From: an uncultured Bacilli bacterium
Lineage (GTDB): Bacteria > Bacillota_I > Bacilli_A > RF39 > UBA660
Assembly (NCBI GenBank): GCA_934183155.1
Contig: CAKPSB010000006.1
Location: forward strand, 27,365 to 91,364
Length of the DNA: 64,000 bases
Reading direction: 5' to 3'
Under the pieces are notes generated by a model. It made no database searches. It saw only the letters and a program-made list of their open reading frames with translations, and was not told where the DNA came from. Numbering within the stretch: position 1 is the first letter of the stretch; each line of letters opens with the position of its first letter. Of this stretch, positions 15,334 through 23,050 are shown piece by piece. A program made the translations under genes and the position numbers.

Positions 15334-17343
15334 ATTTAATTTATCAATTAATTCTTTTTTTGTTAGTTTATCATAGTCTTTTATTTTTTCTTCGTGGGCA
15401 ATGCTTTTTAAATCATCTAAAGTTAAATCTTCTAATTTAGCTACTTTTATTTCTTTTTTTGTTTGCTCTTTTGTCTGTTCATCTTTGGTGATTTCTTTTT
15501 CGGCTTCTTCAGGCATTTTACCATTTTTTACTAAATATTCGATTTGTTCTTTAGTGATTGTTTCATATTTTAATAATGTTTCGGCTATTAATTTTAATAA
15601 ATCCATATTTTCACTAATGATTTTTTTAGTTACTTTATACTGATTCATAATAATTTTATGAACTTCTTCGTCAATTTGTTTAGCAACTTCATGTGAAAAG
15701 TTTTGGGCTTTATTATAGTCTCTTCCTAGAAATACGCTTGACTGTTGTTCTTCAAATTGAATTGGACCTAAGTCACTCATTCCATATTCAGTAACCATTG
15801 CTCTAGCTATTTTTGTGGCTTTTTCAAAGTCATTTTGAGCACCTGTTGTTACTTCTTTAAACATTAGTTCTTCAGCTACACGGCCACCTAAGAATCCACT
15901 AATTGAATCTAATAAATCATTTTTTGTTCTTAAGTAGGTTTCTTCTTTTGGAAGCATTAAGTTATAACCACCTGCTTGTCCTCTTGGAATAATGGTTATT
16001 TTTTGAACATCATTAGCTCCATCTAACTTTATACCTACTACGGCATGCCCTGCTTCGTGATAAGCAACGGTGCGTTTTTCTTTATCGGTATATTTATGGC
16101 TCTTTTTGGCTGGTCCCATTAAAACTCTATCATGTGCTTCGTCTATTTCGGCCATGGTAATGGCTTTTTTATTTCTTCTAACTGCTAGAAGAGCAGCTTC
16201 ATTAAGTAGATTTTCAAGATCTGCACCTGAGAAACCAACAGTTCTTTTTGCTATATTTGTTAAAGTTATGTTTGGAGCAAAAGTTTTGCCTTTTGCATGA
16301 ACTGATAAAATTTCTTCTCGTCCTTTTGCATCTGGATAGTTAACTGTTACTTGTCTATCAAAACGCCCTGGTCTTAGTAGGGCTGGGTCTAAAACGTCTG
16401 GTCTATTTGTTGCGGCAATTATAATAATTCCTTCATTAGCACCAAAGCCATCCATTTCAGTTAGTAATTGGTTTAATGTTTGCTCTCTTTCATCATGTCC
16501 ACCACCTAGGCCTGCTCCTCTTTGGCGACCAACAGCGTCTATTTCATCAATAAATACTAAACAAGGTGCGCTTTGTTTAGCTTGTTTGAACATGTCTCTT
16601 ACACGAGATGCTCCAACACCAACAAATAGTTCAACAAATTCTGAACCACTTATAAAATAAAATGGAACGTTTGCTTCTCCAGCTACAGCTTTAGCTAATA
16701 ATGTTTTACCTGTTCCTGGAGGGCCTACTAATAGAACACCTTTTGGAATTCTAGCTCCCATTTTTTGGAACTTTTTAGGTGCTTTTAAGAAATCAATTAA
16801 TTCTGACATTTCTTCTTTTTCTTCGTCTAAACCGGCAACATCTTTGAATGTTACTTTAGTATCGCCACCACTTAGGCGAGCTTTTGAACGACCAAAGTCC
16901 ATTGATTTATTACCTGCTCCCATTTGTTTTGTGATGAAGTAAAAAGCGGCTCCTACAATAATTACCATTGGTAAAACATTTATTACAAATAGTAAAAATG
17001 GGCTTGAGCTTGGGTCAGCTTGGGTTGTTAATTTAAAGCCTGCGGTTTCTTCTGCTTTTAATAATTTTACCATTGTTTCATCGGTAAGCGGCATATTGAA
17101 AGCAAAAGTTTCATTTACTTGGTAGCCTTTTAGTTTACCTTTAATTAAATAAACACTTGATTGGCTATTTGGAATAACATTTATAGATTGTACTTCTTTT
17201 TTTGTGGCAGCTTTCATGAAATCCCCGTAAGTTATTTCATTTACTTTTGTATTCATTGTGCCTACTAGGGCATACATACAAAATAAGAAAACTGCTAGAA
17301 ATACATAAGGAACTAATCCTTTTTTTATATTTTTTTTATTCAT
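15316..17343 (-). CDS. ftsH: ATP-dependent zinc metalloprotease FtsH
   Basis: A 675-residue membrane AAA+ protease that degrades unneeded or damaged membrane and cytosolic proteins as a hexamer. Two membrane segments (about 12-28 and 115-137) flank an extracytoplasmic domain. Walker A GPPGTGKT is at 207-214, the FIDEIDAVG Walker B near 264, the arginine-finger region around 325-330, and the zinc site HEAGH at 429-433. After the protease domain an E/K-rich linker leads to about 40 residues ([18 protein letters not shown] onward) resembling a Rho-N/SAP helix-extended-loop-helix domain, not standard in FtsH. It follows tilS as in Bacillus. Confidence 0.97.
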   Translation of the reverse strand: MNKKNIKKGLVPYVFLAVFLFCMYALVGTMNTKVNEITYGDFMKAATKKEVQSINVIPNSQSSVYLIKGKLKGYQVNETFAFNMPLTDETMVKLLKAEETAGFKLTTQADPSSSPFLLFVINVLPMVIIVGAAFYFITKQMGAGNKSMDFGRSKARLSGGDTKVTFKDVAGLDEEKEEMSELIDFLKAPKKFQKMGARIPKGVLLVGPPGTGKTLLAKAVAGEANVPFYFISGSEFVELFVGVGASRVRDMFKQAKQSAPCLVFIDEIDAVGRQRGAGLGGGHDEREQTLNQLLTEMDGFGANEGIIIIAATNRPDVLDPALLRPGRFDRQVTVNYPDAKGREEILSVHAKGKTFAPNITLTNIAKRTVGFSGADLENLLNEAALLAVRRNKKAITMAEIDEAHDRVLMGPAKKSHKYTDKEKRTVAYHEAGHAVVGIKLDGANDVQKITIIPRGQAGGYNLMLPKEETYLRTKNDLLDSISGFLGGRVAEELMFKEVTTGAQNDFEKATKIARAMVTEYGMSDLGPIQFEEQQSSVFLGRDYNKAQNFSHEVAKQIDEEVHKIIMNQYKVTKKIISENMDLLKLIAETLLKYETITKEQIEYLVKNGKMPEEAEKEITKDEQTKEQTKKEIKVAKLEDLTLDDLKSIAHEEKIKDYDKLTKKELIDKLNEKQDK

Positions 17344-17357
17344 TAAAAACTTCCTTT

Positions 17358-18665
17358 CTAAAAGTACCTCATTATTATATCATAGTTTTCGTTATTTGAC
17401 TTATCAAATTTGCTTTTTTTTAGGCCTGGAAGCCAAATTATTTGACCGTTATCATCGGTTACGACTGGCCATGTGTTTCTTTTTTCTTTTGGTATTTTCT
17501 CGTTTATAAAAATTTCTTTTATTTTTTTTGATTTGTTTAATCCTTTTAAGATGATTTTATCACCTGGTTGTTTATTTCTTATATGAATTGGCATTTTGAT
17601 TTCTTTTGAATTGATTTTTATTGTGTAATTTGAATTATCAGTTGTTTCGCCTTGAATTTTTATCATATGACCATTTGCCAGAATTATTTCCTTATTTAAT
17701 ATATAATTATATTCTTTTGTTTGATTAATTTTTTTTATGTATGCTTTATTATATTCTTTGACAAAACTTCTTTTTAAGGGGAGGGATAACGATTGATTGG
17801 GCTTGTTTGAATTTATAATATTTATGATTTGATTTAGGTGGTTTTCATTTATTTTTGTAATATTTTCACCATATTCTTCTATTAAAATTTTAGAAATTGT
17901 CTTCTTTTGAATTAACTTTTTTTCCCTCCTTAATTTAGATATATTTATTGCTTCATCTTCATATATTTGTGGTAATTTTTCTTTTATTATATTTTCAAAA
18001 TAATTTTCAGTTTCATTGATGGTTTTACTAAAATTTAAAAATTTTAGATGGATATTTTTATTTTCTTTTTTTAAATAAGGTAAAATATGCATTCTTATTC
18101 TATTTCTTGTAAACTTTTCGCTTTCGTTTGTTTTATCGACAGCGTATGGAATATTATTTTTTTGGACATACTTTAATATTTCTTCTTTTGTTTTAGTAAT
18201 CAATGGGCGGTATATTTTATACCCTTCTTGATTTGTTATTTGTGGAAAGGCTCCATACCCTTTTAGGGACGACCCTCTTATTATTCTCATTAATATGGTT
18301 TCGGTTAAATCATCGCCATGATGTGCGGTTAAAAGATATTTGGAGTTATATTTTTTTATTAGGCTTTGAAAAAATTGATATCTTTTTTTTCTGGCATAAT
18401 TTTCTGTATTTCCTTTATAGTTTGTTATTTCCATATATTCAAAGATAATATTGTTTTTTTGGCAATACGCTTGTACCATTTTTGCTTCGGCTTCACTTTC
18501 TTTTCTTAATTTATGATTTACATGAGCACACACTATTTTTAAATTATTTTTTGTTTTTAAAAGAAGCGATAATAGAGCCATAGAATCTGGGCCACCCGAT
18601 GTAGCCATTATAACTGTTTGATTTGGTTCTATTTTGTTTTCTATTTCTCTAATGATATCATTCAT
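17358..18665 (-). CDS. tilS: tRNA(Ile)-lysidine synthase
   Basis: A PP-loop ATPase of about 435 residues that converts C34 of the CAU-anticodon tRNA-Ile to lysidine so that it reads AUA. The PP-loop SGGPDSMAL is near residue 23, AHVNHKLR near 49 and TAHHGDDLTETILMR near 114, followed by the TilS substrate-binding and C-terminal domains (IRNKQPGDKI). I chose the ATG at 18663-18665 because GGAGTG precedes it at good spacing. It overlaps the end of ung by 8 bases and is 14 bases before ftsH. Confidence 0.95.
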   Translation of the reverse strand: MNDIIREIENKIEPNQTVIMATSGGPDSMALLSLLLKTKNNLKIVCAHVNHKLRKESEAEAKMVQAYCQKNNIIFEYMEITNYKGNTENYARKKRYQFFQSLIKKYNSKYLLTAHHGDDLTETILMRIIRGSSLKGYGAFPQITNQEGYKIYRPLITKTKEEILKYVQKNNIPYAVDKTNESEKFTRNRIRMHILPYLKKENKNIHLKFLNFSKTINETENYFENIIKEKLPQIYEDEAINISKLRREKKLIQKKTISKILIEEYGENITKINENHLNQIINIINSNKPNQSLSLPLKRSFVKEYNKAYIKKINQTKEYNYILNKEIILANGHMIKIQGETTDNSNYTIKINSKEIKMPIHIRNKQPGDKIILKGLNKSKKIKEIFINEKIPKEKRNTWPVVTDDNGQIIWLPGLKKSKFDKSNNENYDIIMRYF

Positions 18666-19323
18666 CTTCATCACTCCATTTTATTGGCGTTATACCGTGG
18701 CTCACAAGAAAATTATTGGTTTTGGAAAAGGGCTTACTACCAAAGAATCCTCGATAAGCTGATAATGGTGAAGGGTGTGGTGCTTGTATTATGTAGTGAT
18801 TTTTATTTGTTATTAATTTCTTTTTGCTTTGAGCGTAGCCTCCCCATAATATGAACACTATAGGTTTTTCTCTTTCATTTAATATTTTTATTAAATCATC
18901 GGTGAAAATTTCCCATCCTTTGTCTTTATGTGATAATGGAGTATCCTTGACAACCGTCATGATTGAATTTAGTAGAAACACTCCTTGTTTAGCCCAGTCT
19001 GTTAGATTATTATTTGTTCTGGTTATACCTAGATCATCTTTTAATTCTTTAAATATATTGTTTAATGATGGTGGTCTTTTGACGTTTGCTTCAACGGAAA
19101 ATGAAAGTCCATGGGCTTCATGGGGGCCATGATATGGATCTTGTCCCAATATTACAACTTTTACCTCATCATAATCAGTATACCTTAGAGCGTTAAATAT
19201 ATTCTTATATTCTGGATATATGATTTTTTTATTATATTCATTTTTAATAAAGATGCCTAATTTTTGAAAATATGGTTTTTCCATTTCTTCTTTTAGAATT
19301 ATATCCCATTTTTTGTTAATCAT
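18658..19323 (-). CDS. ung: Uracil-DNA glycosylase
   Basis: A 221-residue family 1 UDG that removes uracil from DNA for base excision repair. The water-activating motif is VVILGQDPYHGPHEAHGLSFSV, the uracil-binding block contains GVFLLNSIMTV, and the DNA-intercalation loop is HPSPLSAYRGFFG. Length is normal. AAAAGGAGG precedes the ATG. It begins the ung-tilS-ftsH leftward run, divergent from the gene at 19476. Confidence 0.97.
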   Translation of the reverse strand: MINKKWDIILKEEMEKPYFQKLGIFIKNEYNKKIIYPEYKNIFNALRYTDYDEVKVVILGQDPYHGPHEAHGLSFSVEANVKRPPSLNNIFKELKDDLGITRTNNNLTDWAKQGVFLLNSIMTVVKDTPLSHKDKGWEIFTDDLIKILNEREKPIVFILWGGYAQSKKKLITNKNHYIIQAPHPSPLSAYRGFFGSKPFSKTNNFLVSHGITPIKWSDEDE

Positions 19324-19423
19324 GTTTTACCTCCTTTTGGAATATATTGTAGCATTTTTTTTATTATATATAAAGATATATTAATATTTTGAAATGTGTT
19401 TTAATAAAATATTTTGTGTAAAT

Positions 19424-19451
19424 TTGACTTTTAATAAAATAGTGCTATAAT
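19424..19451 (+). promoter_or_regulatory. Promoter of the gene at 19476
   Basis: TTGACT (19424-19429) and TATAAT (19446-19451) are separated by 16 bases, close to the SigA consensus. Confidence 0.75.
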
Positions 19452-19475
19452 ATGTTCTCGCAAAGGGGGAAATGT

Positions 19476-19742
19476 ATGAAAAAATTAGTATATAAGCCTG
19501 GTGAACACAAGGTAATAGGTCTTGTAATGGCTAACACTGTAGAGAACGGAGAGGTGTTTGTTGCTAAAGTAGCACCTCATGATGGCTATAAATTTGTTAA
19601 AAAGATTTGTGATTTGGGTTTAAAAAGCAATAACAAAAGCTCACAGACAGTTTATGGCGAATATGTTAATGTAGTTCCTGTTATTACAAGTGACCCAGAA
19701 TTTATGGGTAAACCACTTACTAAAATTCGCAAGGAATTATAG
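19476..19742 (+). CDS. Hypothetical small protein upstream of the toxin operon
   Basis: An 88-residue protein I do not recognise. It is soluble and looks like a compact alpha/beta domain (KLVYKPGEHKVIGLVMANT, GEVFVAKVAPHDGYKFVKKI). I chose the ATG at 19476 because GGGGGAAATGT lies directly before it; a longer frame from 19452 has no site. It has its own promoter and a strong terminator, so it is a single-gene unit and not cotranscribed with the toxin operon that begins 190 bases later. Any link to that operon is by position only. Confidence 0.6.
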   Translation: MKKLVYKPGEHKVIGLVMANTVENGEVFVAKVAPHDGYKFVKKICDLGLKSNNKSSQTVYGEYVNVVPVITSDPEFMGKPLTKIRKEL

Positions 19743-19746
19743 AAAT

Positions 19747-19776
19747 CATATAAAGAAGCTTTATATGGTTTTTTTG
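19747..19776 (+). terminator. Terminator after the 88-residue gene
   Basis: CATATAAAG (19747-19755) pairs with CTTTATATG (19759-19767) across a 3-base loop. GTTTTTTT follows. Confidence 0.88.
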
Positions 19777-19932
19777 TTGTTTTATTAATTCGTTTATCGA
19801 TAAATTTTACAGGCTTTTACAATTTTTTGTCTTTTTTTTGATAACTTTTTTTATTATTGTTTTATTTAGCCTTAAAAATGATATAATTTAAGAGATTATT
19901 TAACGTAGTTTACAATGGAAAGGAGTAGTTTA

Positions 19933-20205
19933 ATGAGCAAAGCAGTTTTATCAAATGCAAACGAGAATGCAAATAAATTATATAGCGCTACTCAGAATTT
20001 ATATAATGCAAGCAACCATTTAAACGAGGTTATAAATGATTTAAATAATGGAGCTACAGCAAATAGAATTAAATTTACAGTAACTATTTTGAGTACTTTA
20101 CGAGATGAAATAAACGAAGAGATACTTTTGTTGCGAAATACTGCTAACGATATTGTTAGCGTGGCAAATTCAATTGAAAATGAAAATAAAGCACGTTCAG
20201 ATTAA
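19933..20205 (+). CDS. Small helical protein, probable T7SS substrate partner
   Basis: A 90-residue, almost wholly helical protein with heptad-like spacing (ENANKLYSATQNLYNASNHLNEVINDL, then LSTLRDEINEEILLLRNTANDI). It has no signal peptide or membrane segment. Such ESAT-6/WXG100-sized helical proteins precede LXG toxins in type VII loci and act as targeting partners. The WXG motif itself is not seen, so this is inferred from context. AAAGGAG precedes the ATG at 19933. A TATAAT lies near 19880. The large toxin-like gene follows after 73 bases. Confidence 0.6.
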   Translation: MSKAVLSNANENANKLYSATQNLYNASNHLNEVINDLNNGATANRIKFTVTILSTLRDEINEEILLLRNTANDIVSVANSIENENKARSD

Positions 20206-20278
20206 GTAATATTTATTTTATTTTTACTGATTTAATGTAACTATTTTTTAATTATTTTGAGTGATAGGATATGGTATT

Positions 20279-22390
20279 ATGAGTTATTTTAAACCGAATA
20301 AAATTAGTAATGGTGTTCTTGGCTTGGATATTGTTTATAGCCAAATAGAAGATGCATATGAAAAAATAAATAGTTGTAATAACTGTTTAAATTATTTAAT
20401 TAAAGAAAATTTGAACTATAGTATTTCAAATATTGCTGATAAAGTTTCTAAAAATCTTAGGACTAGTAAAGAGATGCAGAATAAAATTATTGATGTTATC
20501 GATGATTATAATAAAACGATGAGGCTAACTACCGAAAATAGTATTGATTTAAATAGTATTTTACAAATGCCAGAAGAGCTTTTCTCATTTTTAGAACATA
20601 GCTCTGGTTCAATGGTAAAAATGCTTCAAAATAGCTGTGATGTTCTTTATGATGTTGCTAGCGATACTGGAGCTAAATTTGTAGGCGATGTCAAGAGTTG
20701 GTTTACTAATCTTTATGAAACAAATATAGTTTATAGAGCGGCTGCGTCAACTGGGGCTTCTCTTATAAATACTGGAATATCTTTTTTAAGCGGAGCAGCA
20801 AAATTTGTTGAAGGACTATTTGATGGGGCTTTTCTTTCTTTAGCTACTTTGGCTGTACCTATTACAGGACTTATAGATATGTCTTGGAATTGTTTAACTG
20901 GGGAAAATTTGGGTTTAACTGATACGATGTTAGAAAGTACGCGAGGTGTGGTACAGTATAACGCGGTTCAGTCTTGGTGTGACTGGTTATACAACACAGA
21001 TTTTGGTAAAACTATTAATGATTGCTCATTTCCTTCATTTAAAAGAGATGGAGCCATATACAACTTGACAAATCAGGCCGGCACATTAGTCACTCCAATT
21101 CTTTTGTCAGCAGTTTTAGCATATTTTGGCGTTGATCCATCTATATCTTTGCCTCTATTAGCAGGTATTTCCTCATTTGGAAATACAACAGAAAATTTTT
21201 GGCAGAATGGCACTGGAACTGTGGAGGGAATGGCAGCTGGATTTTTAGATGGTTTATATAACGCCTTTCAATGGGCTATAGGTGGAAAATTAGATGGGAC
21301 AGGGGCGAAATCTATATTATTTTATACCGTTGGTGGTTTTATTGAGCCTTTATTCCAAAGCTCCTTATTTGGCTTTGCTACTGGTGATGATATATTGAAA
21401 GTTTATAATGATAGTGGTGGATTAATGACCTCACTTCAAAGTGCATTTTTATCTGGAATTATCGCTGGATGGGGTGAGCATAGTTATAATACAAAAATAA
21501 ACACACAAAGATTAGAAGAGATCAATACTAAAAAAATAGATCTTGATATTTTTAACAATAAAATATCAGAAATAAATATTGAAAGAAATATAGATTCAGA
21601 TACTTTTTCAAGCTTTAATGATATTGTTAATTTTTATAAAGTACATGGTAAAGCGCCCGGTGCATACTCTGTTGATGAAATTAATAATTTTTTAAATAAA
21701 TATTCCAAAGAGGGATTTGATACTTTTAATTTTCTTAATTGCAGTGTAAAAGCTGAGCAAAAAAGTGTTATACATGACATTGGAACCGACTTAACTTACG
21801 TTGGAACCGAAAAAGGCAAAATTGGAAATACCGAATTAACATTTAATGTTTTACAAGATTCTGATGGAATACGTTATCGCATTCAAAATAGTGATGTCAA
21901 TAATCACTTCCGTTTAAATGAAATATATGATTCTGTTTCAAAAGTAAAAGACTTTAGTGAATCTGGGGATTTAATGAAAAACGTTAAACAAATCGATGTT
22001 GTTTCTGTAAAAAATCCAGATGATGAGTTTTGGGCACAATTTCATGGTGATGGAACATTTACTTCTGCAGCAACTTTCAATAATGGTTATGTAACTATAT
22101 ACAAATTATCTCCAACTATAGATCAAACAATTGCTCATGAAGCAGGTCATGGTATAGATAAAAATAATATTTTATCTGGTTCAGATTTATGGGCTAAAGC
22201 TGCTGAGTTAGATGGAAATTTTGCGAGTGAATATGCTCGTTCATACAGAAATGGGGCAGCAGAAAATGGAGAGAAAAATTTGTATATTGAGGATTTTGCA
22301 GATTCAATTAGAAATCTTTATTCTTTAGGCTTTGAAAGGTTTCGCCAAAAATATCCTAACAGGGCTAAATTGTTGGAATTATTATTTTAG
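20279..22390 (+). CDS. T7SS-type polymorphic toxin with C-terminal ATLF-like zinc metalloprotease
   Basis: A 703-residue protein. Residues about 1-110 are helical and LXG-like, with no signal peptide. Residues about 150-390 hold several hydrophobic Gly/Ala-rich segments (TGASLINTGISFLSGAA, FVEGLFDGAFLSLATLAVPITG) as in other secreted polymorphic toxins. A hydrophilic linker leads to a C-terminal domain with HEAGH at 620-624 and YIEDFADS at 669-676. E671 lies 47 residues after the second His, close to the spacing in anthrax lethal factor (M34/ATLF and Pro-Pro endopeptidases). AGGAT precedes the ATG. Downstream small genes include a DUF4176 protein. The T7 export route and target are inferred; no EssC is in the window. 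Confidence 0.68.
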   Translation: MSYFKPNKISNGVLGLDIVYSQIEDAYEKINSCNNCLNYLIKENLNYSISNIADKVSKNLRTSKEMQNKIIDVIDDYNKTMRLTTENSIDLNSILQMPEELFSFLEHSSGSMVKMLQNSCDVLYDVASDTGAKFVGDVKSWFTNLYETNIVYRAAASTGASLINTGISFLSGAAKFVEGLFDGAFLSLATLAVPITGLIDMSWNCLTGENLGLTDTMLESTRGVVQYNAVQSWCDWLYNTDFGKTINDCSFPSFKRDGAIYNLTNQAGTLVTPILLSAVLAYFGVDPSISLPLLAGISSFGNTTENFWQNGTGTVEGMAAGFLDGLYNAFQWAIGGKLDGTGAKSILFYTVGGFIEPLFQSSLFGFATGDDILKVYNDSGGLMTSLQSAFLSGIIAGWGEHSYNTKINTQRLEEINTKKIDLDIFNNKISEINIERNIDSDTFSSFNDIVNFYKVHGKAPGAYSVDEINNFLNKYSKEGFDTFNFLNCSVKAEQKSVIHDIGTDLTYVGTEKGKIGNTELTFNVLQDSDGIRYRIQNSDVNNHFRLNEIYDSVSKVKDFSESGDLMKNVKQIDVVSVKNPDDEFWAQFHGDGTFTSAATFNNGYVTIYKLSPTIDQTIAHEAGHGIDKNNILSGSDLWAKAAELDGNFASEYARSYRNGAAENGEKNLYIEDFADSIRNLYSLGFERFRQKYPNRAKLLELLF

Positions 22391-22404
22391 AAAGGACGAT
22401 GTTT

Positions 22405-22608
22405 TTGAAAAGAATTGATGGACCTACACCAAATGGTGGAACGTATGCTGAGGTATATTATTATGATGAGCATGATAAAGAAACTGATGATGTTAAAAAG
22501 GCTGTAAAAGCATATGGCCGTGAATATGATAAAAATGGCAAATTAATAAATGAAGTCTTTTTTACAAAAAACAATAATGATATTGAAGAAAAGGAGAAAA
22601 TAAAATGA
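22405..22608 (+). CDS. Small T7SS-toxin-associated protein
   Basis: About 67 residues. The opening KRIDGPTPNGGTYAEVYYYDEHDKE resembles short acidic proteins commonly encoded beside LXG toxins in Bacillota; their function is unknown, possibly as chaperone or immunity factor. The start is probably TTG at 22405: AAAGGA (22391-22396) is 8 bases from that TTG but only 2 bases from the upstream ATG at 22399. Its stop overlaps the next start as ATGA. The family match is from memory and unverified. Confidence 0.6.
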   Translation: MKRIDGPTPNGGTYAEVYYYDEHDKETDDVKKAVKAYGREYDKNGKLINEVFFTKNNNDIEEKEKIK

Positions 22609-22919
22609 GAGAAAAATATTTACCAATAGGAACAGTTGTTACTTTAAAAGGAGCGACAAAAAAAATTATGGTTATAGGTTACTTACCAATGGTTGGTGAC
22701 AAAAAGGAAGTTTATGATTATAGTGCTTGTACTTTTCCAGAAGGAGTTTTGTCTTCAGATAAAACATTAGCTTTTAATCATAATCAAATTGAAAAAATTA
22801 ACTTTGTTGGACTTGAAAATGAAGAAAGTAAAAAATTTGATGAAACTATTAAAAAGATGGTAAAAGGATTCCATGAACTTAAAGATGCAAAACTTCCTAA
22901 TGATACAGAAATATTATAA
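22605..22919 (+). CDS. DUF4176 family protein
   Basis: A 104-residue protein with the DUF4176 pattern: KYLPIGTVVTLKGATKKIMVIGYLPM at the start, YDYSACTFPEGVLSSDKTLAFNHNQIEKINFVGLE in the middle and a helical tail. DUF4176 genes occur characteristically in type VII secretion and LXG-toxin loci. Their role is not settled; chaperone, immunity or regulatory functions are possible. AAAAGGAG precedes the ATG, which overlaps the previous stop. It is the last gene of the operon and is followed by a terminator. Confidence 0.72.
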   Translation: MREKYLPIGTVVTLKGATKKIMVIGYLPMVGDKKEVYDYSACTFPEGVLSSDKTLAFNHNQIEKINFVGLENEESKKFDETIKKMVKGFHELKDAKLPNDTEIL

Positions 22920-22936
22920 TTTTTGATTAATTTGAT

Positions 22937-22962
22937 AAAACAGATAATTTCTGTTTTTTTGT
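22937..22962 (+). terminator. Terminator of the toxin operon
   Basis: AAAACAGA (22937-22944) pairs with TCTGTTTT (22950-22957). A T run follows. Confidence 0.82.
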
Positions 22963-23050
22963 ATAGTTTACTTTTAATATAAATTATTTATAAATTTAAA
23001 TATTGCATATTAAGTATAAGTGCTATAATTTATTATAGGGAGCTGATGAT

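Noticed and set aside
22920..23050. Magnesium-responsive riboswitch before mgtA
   Set aside because: The gap is short, partly taken by the toxin-operon terminator, and shows no M-box features.
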